DNA of 64,000 nucleotides from Geranomyces variabilis. Lineage: Eukaryota; Chytridiomycota; Chytridiomycetes; Spizellomycetales; Powellomycetaceae. Numbering within the stretch: position 1 is the stretch's first letter; each line of letters opens with the position of its first letter. The notes beneath the pieces are model-generated. The model was not told the origin of the DNA. It did no database searches and saw nothing but the letters and a program-made list of their open reading frames with translations. Position numbers and translations under genes: made by a program. Positions 35,874 through 48,652 of this stretch are shown one piece after another. The DNA lies in contig JADGJP010000002.1 in assembly GCA_027603065.1 (NCBI GenBank), forward strand, positions 744,001 through 808,000, written 5' to 3'.

Positions 35874-36272
35874 ATCATTGGCGTATAAGCCAACATTTTC
35901 TCATATCATTTTCATTAGAGCATATCTCAGTCCTAGTCGAGCGACCGCGCGCGTAGCAGATAGCAATTGACGTCAGCTTATACATTCATATATCGCGATG
36001 CTCTGTTGAAGGCCTTGCCAATGGGCGCCCTTTTTGGCTGTCGAATTTGGCGAGCTATGATTGAGCAGCATGCACTTTTGCGTTCCTTCCAAAATAAGGA
36101 ATCAGAAATTTCCGTCTGCCCTCCTACGATTGCTGTTGCAAAGCGTGGTAATTGGCAAAGACCCTGAGAAACGTACAGTCGCAGGAGGTGTCAGCACGTT
36201 GATCGGCTTTACGTCAGCCGCCTACCTGGTCACAGGCCGGCACTGGGCAGGCTATCGGCATTCTGAGCGCAA
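35874..36272. other. Intergenic region between the helicase and histone deacetylase genes
   Basis: 399 bases between two genes on the same strand. It should hold the helicase 3' UTR and the deacetylase promoter. No gene, repeat or strong motif was seen. Confidence 0.4.
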
Positions 36273-38173
36273 ATGTCAAAACGGCATCACTTTCACTTCG
36301 ACCACGACGCACGCAAAGACAAAGGCGCGCCAGTCCCGCCCGCTGACCTCGGCCTGAACCTGTCGGCCGTCGGCAAGCACAGCAAAGATAAAGTCGCATA
36401 TTTTTACCAGGAAGAAACGTCCGCCTTTCACTATGGGTTGGTACAAGCATTTGCCCTGTCGAGAGATCGTGCTCCAAGTGTTAGGCGATTTGCTGACATT
36501 GTCCATGTGCCTTATAGGGAAGGCCATCCGATGAAGCCGGCTCGGCTGGCCCTGACGCATAATTTGGTTTTCGGCTACCGATTGCATGAACACATGTCGT
36601 GCTTTCGCAGCCGATCAGCTACGGACGAAGAAGTGACAAAATACCACAGCGCGGACTATATCGAATGTCTGAAGAGGTGCGAGAGCCAAGGTCCCAGCTA
36701 GGAACGCCGGCCCGCCTTTTACGTGAGGGCGTGCGTAAGAGCTGCCCCGCACAGCCGGTGTGCGAAAAAAAAAAAAAAAAAAAAAAAAACGCAACGCTGA
36801 TGCCGCCCCACCTTACGTGTCCGTACCCTCATGCAGATTGACGCCAGATAACTACCGACTGTTTGATTCGTGGACATCGAGATACAACCTCGCTGTGGAT
36901 GATTGCCCGATTTTCGACGGAGTATACGACTTCTGCTTGATGTACGCCGGCGCGTCGCTTGATGCGGCTCGGAAGCTCTCAGCCGGAGTGGCGGACATTG
37001 CGGTCAACTGGTCTGGCGGCTTGCACCATGCTAAAAAATGGGAGGCGTCAGGGTTCTGTTATGTAAACGATATTGTGCTGGCAATTTTGGAGTTATTACG
37101 GTGAGTTGAGTTCTGGTGCCTGCATCGATCGTGCGTGATTCCTGCCACCTGTGTGCTGACGCTTTGCTATGACAGAATACATCCGCGAGTCGTTTACATA
37201 GATATTGATGTGCATCACGGCGACGGAGTGCAGGAAGCATTTTATCGATCAAATCGGGTCATGACGGTCTCCTTCCATCGCTACGACGGGAGCTTTTTCC
37301 CAGGAACTGGAAAGATTGAGGAGAAGGGAGTCGGTGTGGGCAAAAACTATGCTATCAACGTACCGCTGACCGAATTCATTGACGATAACTCGTACGGATA
37401 CATCTTTCGCAACGTCATGACCGACGTCATGACCTCGTTCCGGCCTACCGCTATCGTGCTGCAGTGCGGGGCTGATAGTCTGGCTAAAGACCGGCTGGGG
37501 TCGTTTAATCTCAGTATAGCTGGCCACGGTCAGTGTCTGCAATTCATGAAGACGTTTGATCTTCCGATATTGGTCCTTGGCGGCGGCGGTTACACGATCA
37601 GAAACGTCGCACGCGCATGGACCTACGAGACCAGTGTTGCTATCGGTGCAGACCTGCCAAACGAGCTTCCCGACAACGCGTATATGAGCCACTTTGGGCC
37701 GGACTACGTTCTGCATCCGCCAATAAAAGACCCATCAGCGGAAAACACCAATCAGCGGCAAAAACTAGACCATATAAGGGAGAAGATACGCGAGTATCTG
37801 CGCGATGTGGAGCACGCGCCAAGCGTGCAAATGATGGAACTACCGCCGGGACTAGATCGGCTTCATGAGCCCGGTGATTGGGAGGTGAGCTTGGGAAACC
37901 AGGCCGCGAAGAGACGGATCGCATCATTATCATTTCGTGCAGCACACGCGCTAAAGTTCATCCACTCCTAACCTTTTTTTAACCCGTCAGGCTGACAAGA
38001 ACGCGGATCTTTACCCCGATTTTCGGGAAGACATTGGCGTGTTTTCCAACACGCGTCCTGAGCGGCAAAAGACGACAACAGATCAACGGGAGCACTATGC
38101 TGGCGACCGCGACAATGACGGCGACATGGGACCTTTCGACAGCATGGACGAGGATGTGGACGTTAGTTTCTGA
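36273..38173 (+). CDS. HOS2: Class I histone deacetylase (HOS2/HDAC3 type)
   Basis: Zinc-dependent deacetylase of histone tails, catalytic subunit of a Set3C/NCoR-like nuclear complex. Exons 36273-36436, 36518-36676, 36837-37100, 37176-37884 and 37991-38173 join in frame to 492 residues. After a basic N-terminal extension of about 40 residues come [23 protein letters not shown] and [12 protein letters not shown], then [24 protein letters not shown] with the His-His pair. Zinc ligands lie in [17 protein letters not shown] and in [13 protein letters not shown], and [14 protein letters not shown] carries the usual glycine loop. The tail with [12 protein letters not shown] resembles the EFYDGDHDNDKE end of HDAC3, which favours the HOS2/HDAC3 subgroup over RPD3. 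The second intron contains a 25-base A tract. All catalytic residues I can place are present. Confidence 0.95.
36765..36789. repeat. A25 homopolymer inside a deacetylase intron
   Basis: A run of 25 A residues on the plus strand, between the donor at 36677 and the acceptor ending at 36836. Its length is likely to vary between strains and to be error-prone in sequencing. No flanking target duplication was seen, so a retroposed tail is not supported. Confidence 0.9.
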
Positions 38174-38295
38174 TACCAATTCGTTGCGAGGCACGAGGGT
38201 GGTTTGTATTTCGCAGCCCGACATTGTAAATATTTAATATCTTTTTTCGACGGAGATTGTGCAGCAGGCTCTCTGCTGTGTGTCCATGGTATCGC

Positions 38296-39475
38296 TTAGT
38301 CAATGACCGTAACACTCGACCCGCTAAATTTCTTGATATCGGCCTCCACGTTCTGCAGTTCAGATTCAAGGTCTCGCTTCCTTCGAAGCTTGGACGGCGA
38401 GTCGCTCGAGATTGGCAGGCGACGATAAGCAGAGGAGAGGTGCTCCCAGTGGACTTTGAGTCTTGCAAGAATGTCCACGCGTTCCTGGTTTGTGAGCAGC
38501 CGCGCAACGCCCGGCCCACGCGCGCGTATTATTCCCTGCTGTGGAGGATATTCTTGATCGTGCTGCTGCAGGTCCCTCTGGTTTGGAAGCTGTTCAAGGA
38601 TTTCCTCCTCCTCCTCTGCGTCCTCTACAGCCGCGTCCGGCACTCGAGGAGGAACGCCAATCTCAGAGTAGTCGGTAGGATCTTCTTTACGGTAGTGCGA
38701 TGGGGATTCTACCGCCGGCGCGATTTTGGCCGTTTGACCCAATGACGCCGATTTGCGGTCCTGGCTTTGTGACACGGATTTTGTTGTCGGCGGCGTTTGT
38801 TTTTTGCTTGCCGCCGGCGGGCGGTGAGAAATTGGGACCCGTGGCGCGCTCTTCCGAGCTGATTGAAGCGAGTACAACGAGGCGGAGGAGGATGATGAGA
38901 TGACGGGCGGCGTTTTGCGCGCGGCCAAGCTACTGCTAGATTTACGCAGGAGCGTAGACTCTAGTGGAAGTTGCAGATCAGATGGCTGGTTGAGGCATTT
39001 GCGGATGCTCGAAACGTAAACTCTCACTTTCTCCAGGACGGGGCGGCGGCACTCTCTTTACTGAGCCTGTTCGTCCAGCGGGTGTGGTATACAGTCCAGT
39101 GTTGGTGGACGGTACCGTCTTTGGCACCGACGCGGCCCGTGAGTCGTCAATTGCCAGTCGCTGGAAAGCTGTCCGCGCAGTCAGCAGGTTAGCTGTCGAA
39201 AAAGCAAAAAAGGGAAAAACAAAAAAAAGCGCTGAGTTCCTCAGAACCCGTGTGGTCTACCTACACGCATTTAGCCCTTGCGGCTGCTTTGCTGCCGCTC
39301 TCACACGTCCGGCATGACAAGAGCGGTACAATGGCGCTGGCTGATCTGCAAGCCCGTAGACGAGCGAGTATACGCTTTCAGAGGCAGGGTTAGCAGGGAT
39401 TGGCGCCGGCGTCGACGGGTTGACTGTGACGAGGATGGTTGGCTGGTCAAGCGGGCGGTGCGGAGTCCTCAGCAT
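38296..39475 (-). CDS. ENKUR: Enkurin-domain protein (ENKUR/FAP106 type, axonemal)
   Basis: Enkurin (FAP106 in Chlamydomonas) is a microtubule inner protein of ciliary doublets with an IQ/calmodulin-binding end. The start at 39475 gives MLRTPHRPLDQPTIL. Shortly after is ESVYSLVYGLADQPAPLYRSCHAG, equivalent to the ExIYNLIP...PPxYxS opening of enkurin. The middle is Ser/Pro-rich. The last exon contains GVPPRVPD, an acidic run, and the enkurin domain itself: LTNQERVDILARLKVHWEHLSSAYRRLP with SPSKLRRKRDLESELQNVEADIKKFSG, ending VTVID at 38296. A probable intron lies at about 39.02-38.96 kb (GTGAGAG to CCACTAG), which joins GE to KSTLLRKSS in frame. The first introns are less certain. The family usually has about 250 residues; this one is somewhat longer. 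Confidence 0.85.
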
Positions 39476-39681
39476 TGCTAGAAATGTAGCTGGCTTGCTG
39501 GTTGTTGAGGTAGAAAAGCTGAGCGAGTCAACAGGGCGGCCCGAGTCGGGCAAGATTTCAACGAGTTAGCTATGACTTGTAATTTTCCAGTCTATAACAC
39601 TTTGAACTTAAATAATTTGACATAAAAACATGGGTCACAATGGTGGAGGGGACATGGAAACAGCAAGTATGGATGATCTAA

Positions 39682-41413
39682 CTATGAAAAGAGACGCTTC
39701 TCAAACGAGTGAAGGCCATGCACGCCGCCCTCAAGCTGAGCACTAGCAGTACGCTTCTCAAAGCGCACGACGCCATCTACAACTCCCTGCCTCATCTCGT
39801 TCAAACTCCGCGTGCCAATGTCCTGGAGCGAGTGCTGGACACCCGCAGTGAGATAGCCCAGGAATTTCTTGACAGTGCCCTTGTCTACAACGGCGCCCGT
39901 AACCCCCTGCGCGACCTTGATTTTGTCGCCCTCGCTGAAATACCGCTTTCCGGCCGCATCGCCCTTCTCCATCGCGTCGATCGAGCCCATACCACGGTAT
40001 TTCTTGAGGCGCTGGCCCTCGTGGTAAAAGTATTCTCCAGGTGACTCGGTGGTTCCAGCGAGAAGCGAGCCCATCATAACCGCTGACGCGCCGAGCGCAA
40101 GCGCCTTGACAATGTGACCGACGTTGGCGATACCACCGTCCGCAATCACGGGCACGCCAAACTGGCGCGCGTACTGCGCGACGCGGAAGACGGCGGTACC
40201 TTGCGGGCGGCCGCACGCCATAATCTCCTGCGTAATGCAGATGGATCCAGATCCCATGCCCACGCGGAGAGCGTCGGCTCCCGCTTCGATGAGGCGGCGG
40301 GCCTGTTCCTGCGTGACAACGTTGCCGGCGACAACGTCAATGTGCGGGTACGTCTGCTTGATGAACTTGATCATGCCAATCTGGTAAAGCGAGTTACCCT
40401 GGCTAGAGTCGAGAATGACAATGTCAAGGCCGGCGTCAACGAGGGCCTTCAATCGGATCTTGTCTTCCTCGTGTGTGCTAATAGCGGCAGCCACAAGCAG
40501 CTGCTTGGATACAGCCATCTTGGACGCCCACGGGTACTCGCGAGCTTTGATCAAATCAGAGCGAGCGAGGAGAGCGGTCAGGCAGCCCTTGTCGTTGATG
40601 ATGGGGAGCTTGCCCTTTTTGGAGGCTTTCAAAATCGCATTCGCTTCGCTCAACGAGACGCCCTGAGGCGCGGTGACCAGGTCGGTAGTCATCACGTCGT
40701 TGAGCGTACGCTTGCGCTCCTCGGGAGTTTGCAAAAAGTCAATGTCGCGCGAAGTCACAATGCCGATGAGCTTGGACTCGAGCTTGCCGTCGACTTTTGG
40801 TTTTTGCACAAAGCGGGGCGCGGAGGCGAAGAGAGCGTCAATGACATGCCCTCTCGCTCGCGGTCCCCTTAGCAAAGATTCACATCAGCTGAACACACTC
40901 ACCAGTGATGGGAATTCCGCAGAAGCCAAGGGTTTCCTTAATATTGTAAACATCCTCGACGGTATTTGTCGGTCCAAGGCACAATGGGTCGGTAATGAAG
41001 CCGTTCTCAAACTTTTTGACCTTGCGGACCATTTCCGCCTGCTCCTCGACAGGGCAGTTGTGGTGAATGACACCAAGACCTCCATTAAGAGCCATTCCAA
41101 TCGCCATCTGCGTCTCTGTGACCGTGTCCATCGGTGACGAGAGGAACGGGGTTTTCAGGGTAAAGCGCTTTGTAATCTTGCTCTCGAGCGAGCAAGCGCT
41201 TGCAGGAAAGTCGACGTATCCCGGCAGGATCAAGACGTCGTTGTAGGTCAGGCCGCCGGAGACTTTGGGATCCATGAGCTCCTCTGCGGAGAGGCCGTCC
41301 CTTAATGGCTCCGCAAGAAGCGCGGTGAGCCGTGCCGCGCGGGCCTCAGGGGTCTCGCCTTCTGACGCGGCGGGTGCGGTAGAGAAGTCGGGAGTGTATG
41401 CGGCTTCGGCCAT
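39682..41413 (-). CDS. IMD: Inosine-5'-monophosphate dehydrogenase
   Basis: NAD-dependent oxidation of IMP to XMP, the rate-limiting step of GTP synthesis in the cytosol. Exons 41413-40903 and 40793-39682 join in frame (ACT G/TC GAC) to give [22 protein letters not shown] across the first CBS domain; total 540 residues (yeast forms are about 523). The start [10 protein letters not shown] was chosen over the longer open frame upstream because that extension is low-complexity and hydrophobic. Landmarks are [31 protein letters not shown], the second CBS part [31 protein letters not shown]-type [10 protein letters not shown], the catalytic loop [20 protein letters not shown] with its Cys, [18 protein letters not shown], and [10 protein letters not shown] for the flap. 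The C-terminus HSFEKRLFS is of a typical length. Divergent from the Acl4-like gene. Confidence 0.96.
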
Positions 41414-41601
41414 GGCGACGGTGGGATGCAAACAGAGAAGACCACCGAGTAGGCGCAGGCGGATAGGGAGAAGGATGGAAACCCGACGACTTGCGACGAC
41501 CAGAAAAAAAAAAAGAAAATCACACGCGCCTCCCCACGCACCAAAAAAGAAATAAACTCGGGTCTTCCTGCTTCTTACACTCGACAACGCTCTCCTTCAT
41601 A
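41414..41601. promoter_or_regulatory. Divergent promoter between IMP dehydrogenase and the Acl4-like gene
   Basis: 188 bases between opposite start codons. It includes a plus-strand A-rich tract near 41500-41520 (a T tract on the other strand), of a kind often seen in nucleosome-poor fungal promoters. Both genes serve growth (GTP supply and ribosome assembly), so joint control is plausible but is inferred. Confidence 0.4.
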
Positions 41602-42820
41602 ATGTCAAACGACCAACCACCCGCCCACGACCCTGCGGCCTTGCTGGCCCAAGCGCAGAAGGCTCTGGACGACTGCCATCCAGACCTCGCATCCAAGTTC
41701 CTGCTCCGCGCGCTCGAAGCCGCGCCAAATGACTTTACCGTGCTTACAACGCTAGGAATTGCAGAAATGGAAAAGATGAATGCTGCAGAAGACGACGACT
41801 CGCCGGACATGTCGGCCGCCGCGCTGACGGCTGCTCGAGGCTACTTTTTGCGAGCTGTGGAACTGGCGACGAAGGAAGGTTTTGAGCCGTTTGTATACTT
41901 GGGCCAGCTTAGTGCAGGAGAGGAGGCTGTGAGCTTTTACGAGCGGGGAGTCGCTGTGCTGGAGGGCATGTTGAAAGAGTGTGCAGGGAGTGAAAAGGAG
42001 ACACTATTGCGGCGCAAACTGTCCGATGCGCTGTGTTCAATGGCAGAAATTTACATGACCGACTGCTGGTATGCAACCTGAAGAAGGGCGAGCGAGCGTA
42101 ATTGCATCTCGCGCTAACGCCTTCCACTCCCTCAATAGCGATGCTCCTGATGCCGAATCACGGTGCGAAGACTACGTCTCGCGAGCAGTTGCAGCAGACC
42201 CGAGCAACCCCGACGCCCACCAAACGCTAGCCTCCATGCGCCTCTCACAATGTCGAAACCCAGACGCCGCAACTGCAATCGCCACATCTATGGATCTCTG
42301 GTTCACAGCACCGGATCCCAAGCACGCCATGCCACCATATCCCGCTCGCATAAATCTGATTAAGATCCTTCTCGAGCTGTCCCTCCATGACCGGGCACTG
42401 GACGTACTCAAAACAATTGAAGAGGAGAACGATGAAGACCCAGAAGGCTGGTACCTGTATGGCTGGTGTCTGTATCGGATTGGAGGTGGAGGCGAGGAGG
42501 AGGGAGGTGAAGGAATGGCGGTGGAGGGCGAGGAGCTCCTGAGCATTGCAGACAAGTCGGATGCGTGGGCAGAAGCCACCGAGTGCTTTGAGCACTTTAT
42601 GCAGGTAAGTGGACTGATGTTTGAAATTATCACTCGTGTTCACCATAGCTCATCTATCCATCACCAGCTTCAGGAGCGGTTTGGCGCAGAGGAAGGCATG
42701 ATCGAGCACACAACACAGCTACTGGCAGAGATCACACCGTTTTTGGAGCAACATCCGCCATCCAACCCGATGGAGGTGCAGGATCCGGCCGATTACGAGG
42801 ACGATGCAATGGATGTATGA
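41602..42820 (+). CDS. ACL4: TPR chaperone of ribosomal protein uL4 (Acl4-like)
   Basis: Acl4 in yeast binds newly made ribosomal protein L4 (uL4) and escorts it to pre-60S particles. Exons 41602-42068, 42139-42604 and 42668-42820 join in frame to 361 residues. TPR-like helices are seen in QAQKALDDCHPDLASKFLLRALEAAPNDFTVLTTLG, AARGYFLRAVELATKEGFEPFVYLG, the conserved SDALCSMAEIYMTD followed by CEDYVSRAVAADPSNPDAHQTLASMRLSQ, and INLIKILLELSLHDRALDVLKTIEEENDEDPEGWYLYGWCLY. An acidic end (DPADYEDDAMDV) suits binding of a basic ribosomal protein. Assignment rests on the helix order and the SMAEIYMTD and LASMRLSQ blocks; another TPR protein is the alternative. Confidence 0.78.
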
Positions 42821-42948
42821 GCACACACAACTCGCTTTCCAAACTGACTTACTCGGGTACAGCCAAATATATATTTAAAAGAGGCGGGTTTGAGCTAGAT
42901 ACAACTGTAGATAAAAAAAAAAGTCCTAATTGCGATAGGGATATAGAT

Positions 42949-44193
<1,245 letters not shown>

Positions 44194-44478
44194 TGTTTGA
44201 GCGGAAAGTGGGCGGTTGAGTGGTGGACTGGGGACAAGTCTGAATGCCGGCCGAAGCAAGAGAACGCAAAGCGAATCGATTTGGACAAAAGTCAAATTAT
44301 GCTGCGCAAAGATCTGGCCTCCTCAACTATTGTATATGACTCAACGCGCTTTGCAAAATGACGCTGGCGAGTCTGTGACGTTTCCTCGGGTTTCGCCGCC
44401 TGTCGATCTTGCTGCATCTTCTGCATTTTCGGTCAACTCCCCTCATACCTTTGAACCTACAGCGTCTTATCAAACATA
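44194..44478. promoter_or_regulatory. Divergent promoter between the epimerase and SDR genes
   Basis: 285 bases between opposite start codons. No TATA box or named site was identified; no other gene fits here. Confidence 0.35.
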
Positions 44479-45637
44479 ATGGAATCGGTTCTCCACGCTC
44501 TCGTAAAGGTCGCCTCGCCCTTCGTAACTGGCTACGACGTAGTCTCAAACACAGCCTCGTCAGCATTCTCGGCCTCGCTCGCACTCGTCGGCGGCGCCGG
44601 CCCGCTGCCTCCTCATCCGCCCAGAACAACTCATGCCAAAGCTGTCTTTGTCACTGGCACCTCGGCTGGTATCGGCCGCAATGTCGCGCTGACGCTTGCG
44701 AGCAAAGGCTACCTGGTCTTTGCCGGCGTCCGCAAGCTAAGCGACGGCGACTCGCTCGTGCGAGAATTCAAGACCCGCAACTCGTACAAGGCAAATGGGA
44801 TCGTTCCAGTTATCTTGGATGTCACGAACAAACAGGGAATCTTCAACGCTCGCACCGAAGTCGCTCAAAAGCTGGAACAGAGAGACGCGGACCTCGTGGC
44901 TGTCGTAAACGTTGCCGGACTCATCACGCTGTCGCCCATCGAAGTCACGGATGATAAGGAAATACGTAAAGAGTTTGACGTGAACTTCTTTGGCGTCCTC
45001 GACGTTACAAAGGCTTTCCTTCCGTTCCTCAAGAGGACCCGCGGACGGGTCATAAACATTGGCAGCGCTGCAAGCTTCATCACTGCACCCAGCGCCGGCA
45101 TATACTCTGCGTCAAAGGCGGCGATTGCGGCCGCTACTGAGGCTCTTCGCATGGAGCTGAGGCCGCTTGGCGTTGGCGTTTCGCTCATCGAACCTGGTAA
45201 TTATGAAAGTCTGCAGTCCTGGTTGTATGTGACCGGCAGTGACTCACAAACGCTGCGTCCATCCTCCCCTCCTCCCAGGCTGTATTCGGAGTCGTGCATG
45301 GGATATCGGCGTCAAAAAGCTCCGCGAGTACAACGACGAAAAATCCGGCTCACAGCAATCAGCTGGCGTGTCCACAGACGATCTCTTTGTTCCCCGAGAA
45401 AGCCAAGTCATTGACAACTACAAGCCTCTTTTCAAGCGTCTCCAGCTCGCGTACGAGCTGGCCATCAACCTCGCTTTCCCGCCCGAGCACATCACGCAGC
45501 ACGTTGAGCACGCGCTCAGCAGTCGCTTCCCGCGAGACCGGTACCTTGGTGGGCCGGATGTGAAGGTGGCTTACTTTGTTTTGAAGTTTGTGCCCCAGAA
45601 GGTGGTGGAGACTGCGGTCAAGCTGGTGCTGTGGTGA
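44479..45637 (+). CDS. Short-chain dehydrogenase/reductase, retinol-dehydrogenase-like
   Basis: NAD(P)-dependent oxidoreductase with a Rossmann fold. Exons 44479-45196 and 45279-45637 join in frame (CCT G/GC TGT) to 358 residues. After about 50 residues with a possible membrane or signal segment come VFVTGTSAGIGRNVALTL (TGxxxGxG cofactor loop), VNVAG in place of NNAG, FDVNFFGVLDVTKAFLP, the catalytic INIGSAASF Ser, and YSASKAA (Tyr-x3-Lys), then LIEPG. The C-terminal part ends with FPRDRYLGGPDVKVAYFVLKFVPQKVVETAVKLV, resembling the C-terminus of 11-beta-HSD/retinol-dehydrogenase-like SDRs that ends near a membrane helix. The substrate cannot be told from sequence. A lipid or steroid substrate is possible. 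Confidence 0.85.
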
Positions 45638-45783
45638 ACAAAAAAAATGTATTGATCAGCGGGGCAGTTTTGCATATATCCTTAGTGCGATTTCTTTGAA
45701 TTGTAGTATAATTAATAGTTTTGCAAAGAAACCAAAAGCTAGTCGAAAGCAAAGCGACATTAGGCAGGCAAACTTCATCCCAT

Positions 45784-48652
45784 TCAGACGATTCGGCTCT
45801 TGACCATGGTAAAGCGATCGACCGTGTCCAATTTGTCCGGCTTTACTGCCGGCGGGACCGGAGGTGGCAGTGGATCTGGTGCGACTGACGCAGACGACGG
45901 CCTTCGCGAGGCCCATGCAGAATGGATCGCCGAGGGCGGTGGCTCTGTCCCAGCTTGTGCGCGGTGCCTGCCGGCTGAGGAAGCGTCGCTAGCGGGTGGA
46001 GCTGCAGCGGGCGAAGGGCGGCGGTCCAGATCGTTGCAGCGCTGACGGGCGGCGCGATGCATTCTCATTCCGACAGCCAACTTTGTCGCGAGAAGCCTGA
46101 ATGCAGTGAGGACCTCCGGTTAGGGTGACGAACACTTGAGCAGAGCCGCACCATCGGATAATGGGGAACGTACCCAAGATACACAGCAGCGACGACAACG
46201 GCCCATGCTGCAACGTCAAGCGACAGCTCCCACAGCAAACCCCAAGGCCACTGCTCCGCAAACACATTCCAGCTCTTCAGCGCCGTGGCCCCAATTTCCT
46301 TCATGCCCTCAGACGAGAAATCCAGGCTCGTCCCATTCCACGCGTCTGCCGCTCGTCTTAGCGCTACAACAAACGGTTCATAAACGGGTGGTGGAGGCGG
46401 GCCAACAACTTCCAGAACCGGCGAGCGCAAGTAAATAAGCATCTGCATCGTCTGCACCGTAACGCGGATAACGAGGCACGAAAGCGGGATCGAGACAAAC
46501 CCAATTCGGCGAGCGACGGCAGGTGATTGGTCCACAAACATTCTTGCGCGAAGTGGCTGAGGTGCTGAGACCGGTTCGCTAGGCGACGTGGGGGCAGTTG
46601 TCGGCGGTGGTGCACGGACGGCAACAAGATCCCTGCATAGCGAGTCTGTGAACCGCTCGTAGACGGCCGGTTTGATTTGATTGAATTTGGAGATAAAGGC
46701 GTGCTTGAGCCAGTCCACAAGCACTTCGGTCCCAAAGACAACGACTACTGGAGTGGCAAGCGTCTCGAAGAGCTTGTATGCCGGCGACGTGAAGACAGCG
46801 TTAAGAGCTGCGAGGACGGTGGAGGCGCTCGGGAATTCCACCGACCCCGACGAGAAGAAAGTTGAATCTGCCAGGAACGTAGACGGAGCAAACATGGATG
46901 CCGACAGTGAATAAAAGTAAGAAATCGCCGAATCCAGGCTGCTGAGTCCGCCAGTCAATTCGATTAAGTTGCGGAGCGTGATGATGCAGAGGAACACTGA
47001 AAGCTGAAAGCGCTCAACTATATCGGCGCAGCTTAACTGAAACAGGTTTTCGCGCTCAAAGCGCTTAAAAACGCTGCCCTTAATTTCGACGAACTGGTTG
47101 CTCATGAGTAATGTGAGCAGCGCGTTGTTGTAAGAATTTACCGCCACGTTGAGGGTCATGACTTGGTAGAAGAGCACGAGGCTATGTGTGAACACATAAC
47201 AAAGCGCGACTGCAAAATGCTTGACCCGCCCAAAATGCCGATTCGCATGCTGCGGGTTCTGCAACGAGTACGAGACGGTTGCTTTCGAAAACAGCGAATC
47301 AAGAATATCGTGGCCGAACGCGCTGCATAGCTTATCGCAGATCTCGAGCGAGTTGAAGATGACATAAAGCTTGATGAGCGCTTGACCTCTTACGGAATGA
47401 TAGATTCGCGATGCATCATAGCGCTGCAGCATGTAGCAGCAGATGACAATTAAAGATCCTTTCATAAGATCGCACTTTTGCGACGATGTCAACCGAGTAT
47501 TTGACGAGAACATGCTCTTGAGAGTGGTCCAGACGGCAATAATTAGCCGTAGCGGCAGGATAGTGAAAATGTGGAGGAAAGAGTCAAAGCAGATGAGACA
47601 GCCAAAGAACATCAGCTTTTCGAGCTCGTATGGGACCGCGAGAAAGTTTTGGATGCGCTCTTTCTTGACATCGGGACTGTCGTCAAAGTCAGACCCAAAT
47701 AGTTCGCCTTTGAAATATTCCCATATGGTCCCGCCGGGTTCTGCAGGTGCGGGCGTTTGCAGGATTGGTGGTATCCACGGGACAGTAGGTCGACGATCTA
47801 ACGCGGGCGGCGCGCGCGGCGGCAGTGTAGCGTGCGATGGTAGAGGCGCCGGAGTTTCTCTGCCCGATTCGGCAATCGCCGCCAGATTCGACGTGCTCCC
47901 AATAGGAGAATCAAATTGCTGGGGTGGCTCGTTGTGTTGCACCGCGTTCCACGAAATAACCTCCGTAGGTTCAAACACAACTGATTGGCCCCGCGGGAGG
48001 CTTGTCAGAGATCGCGATGGCGTGGCAGACGGAGTGCTTTCTGCGGTAGGAGCTGCAAAGACGTCCATTCGATTTCGTGGCGGAGTCACCTCGACAGCCG
48101 GAAGAACCGGGAGGCGAACGTTGAGTAACGGTTCCGGCGACCCTAGAGATGTAGCGCTCGATTCGCAAGAACCACCATCAAATTGCACCGTGCGTGTCGC
48201 GAATGCAACCGCCAGGGTTTCTGATCGCAGGTCTGTTATAGATAATGACCGGTGAACTCGAGGCGGCGATGGACGGTCGGGTTCAGCTAAATGGCAACGA
48301 GACAGACTCTTGTCAGCGTTTCGCACAAAGTAACTTGTGGCATTAGCAACGCACAGAATATTGAGAGATCTGGCACTTCTCCTCCCGCAGATGAGAAGTC
48401 GTTTGTTTTCTGACGCTTTCTGACTATCGGCGGGCTCGTCGGACTCAACGGATCGATCGGAGCGCTTGCAATTGTTGGAAGTGGGCCGGCATGCTCCGGC
48501 AATTTTCGCGTAAGGATTGACGACGCAGTTCCAGTATGCCGGCGGCGGTTCACCGGGGCAGTAGAAGCGGGCGCTAACAGAAATATTACAGTGAGCATCT
48601 CGCTGATTGGAGGTGCGGCCAGAGACTACTCACTACCTTGCGCGATCTGCAT
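45784..48652 (-). CDS. TAPT1: TAPT1/EMP65 family membrane protein
   Basis: Multi-pass membrane protein. In yeast Emp65 acts with Slp1 in ER protein folding quality; in animals TAPT1 sits at the ciliary base and ER. Four exons fit: 48652-48637, 48573-48355, 48286-46174 and 46096-45784, giving 886 residues with every join in frame. About the first 250 residues are Ser/Pro-rich and disordered. The conserved core starts at LMFFGCLICFDSFLHIFTILPLRL and includes SSQKCDLMKGSLIVICCYMLQRYDASRIYHSVRGQALIKLYVIFNSLEICDKL, HSLVLFYQVMTLNVAVNSYNNALLTLLMSNQFVEIKGSVFKR, and VVVFGTEVLVDWLKHAFISKFN. These are the family hallmarks. A last exon adds LLATKLAVGMRMHRAARQ and a proline-rich tail. Four tiny-to-large exons with strong GT-AG ends support the model. 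Confidence 0.93.

Noticed and set aside
36765-36789. Poly(A) tail of a retroposed copy
   Set aside because: The A25 run sits in an intron with no retroposed body beside it and no flanking duplication.
40114-40872. Plus-strand 252-codon frame antisense to IMP dehydrogenase
   Set aside because: Mirror of a highly biased coding exon; composition is codon-bias driven and no family is recognised.
46136-48255. Several plus-strand open frames across 46.1-48.3 kb
   Set aside because: They lie antisense to the large TAPT1 exon, have no family resemblance and no splice support.
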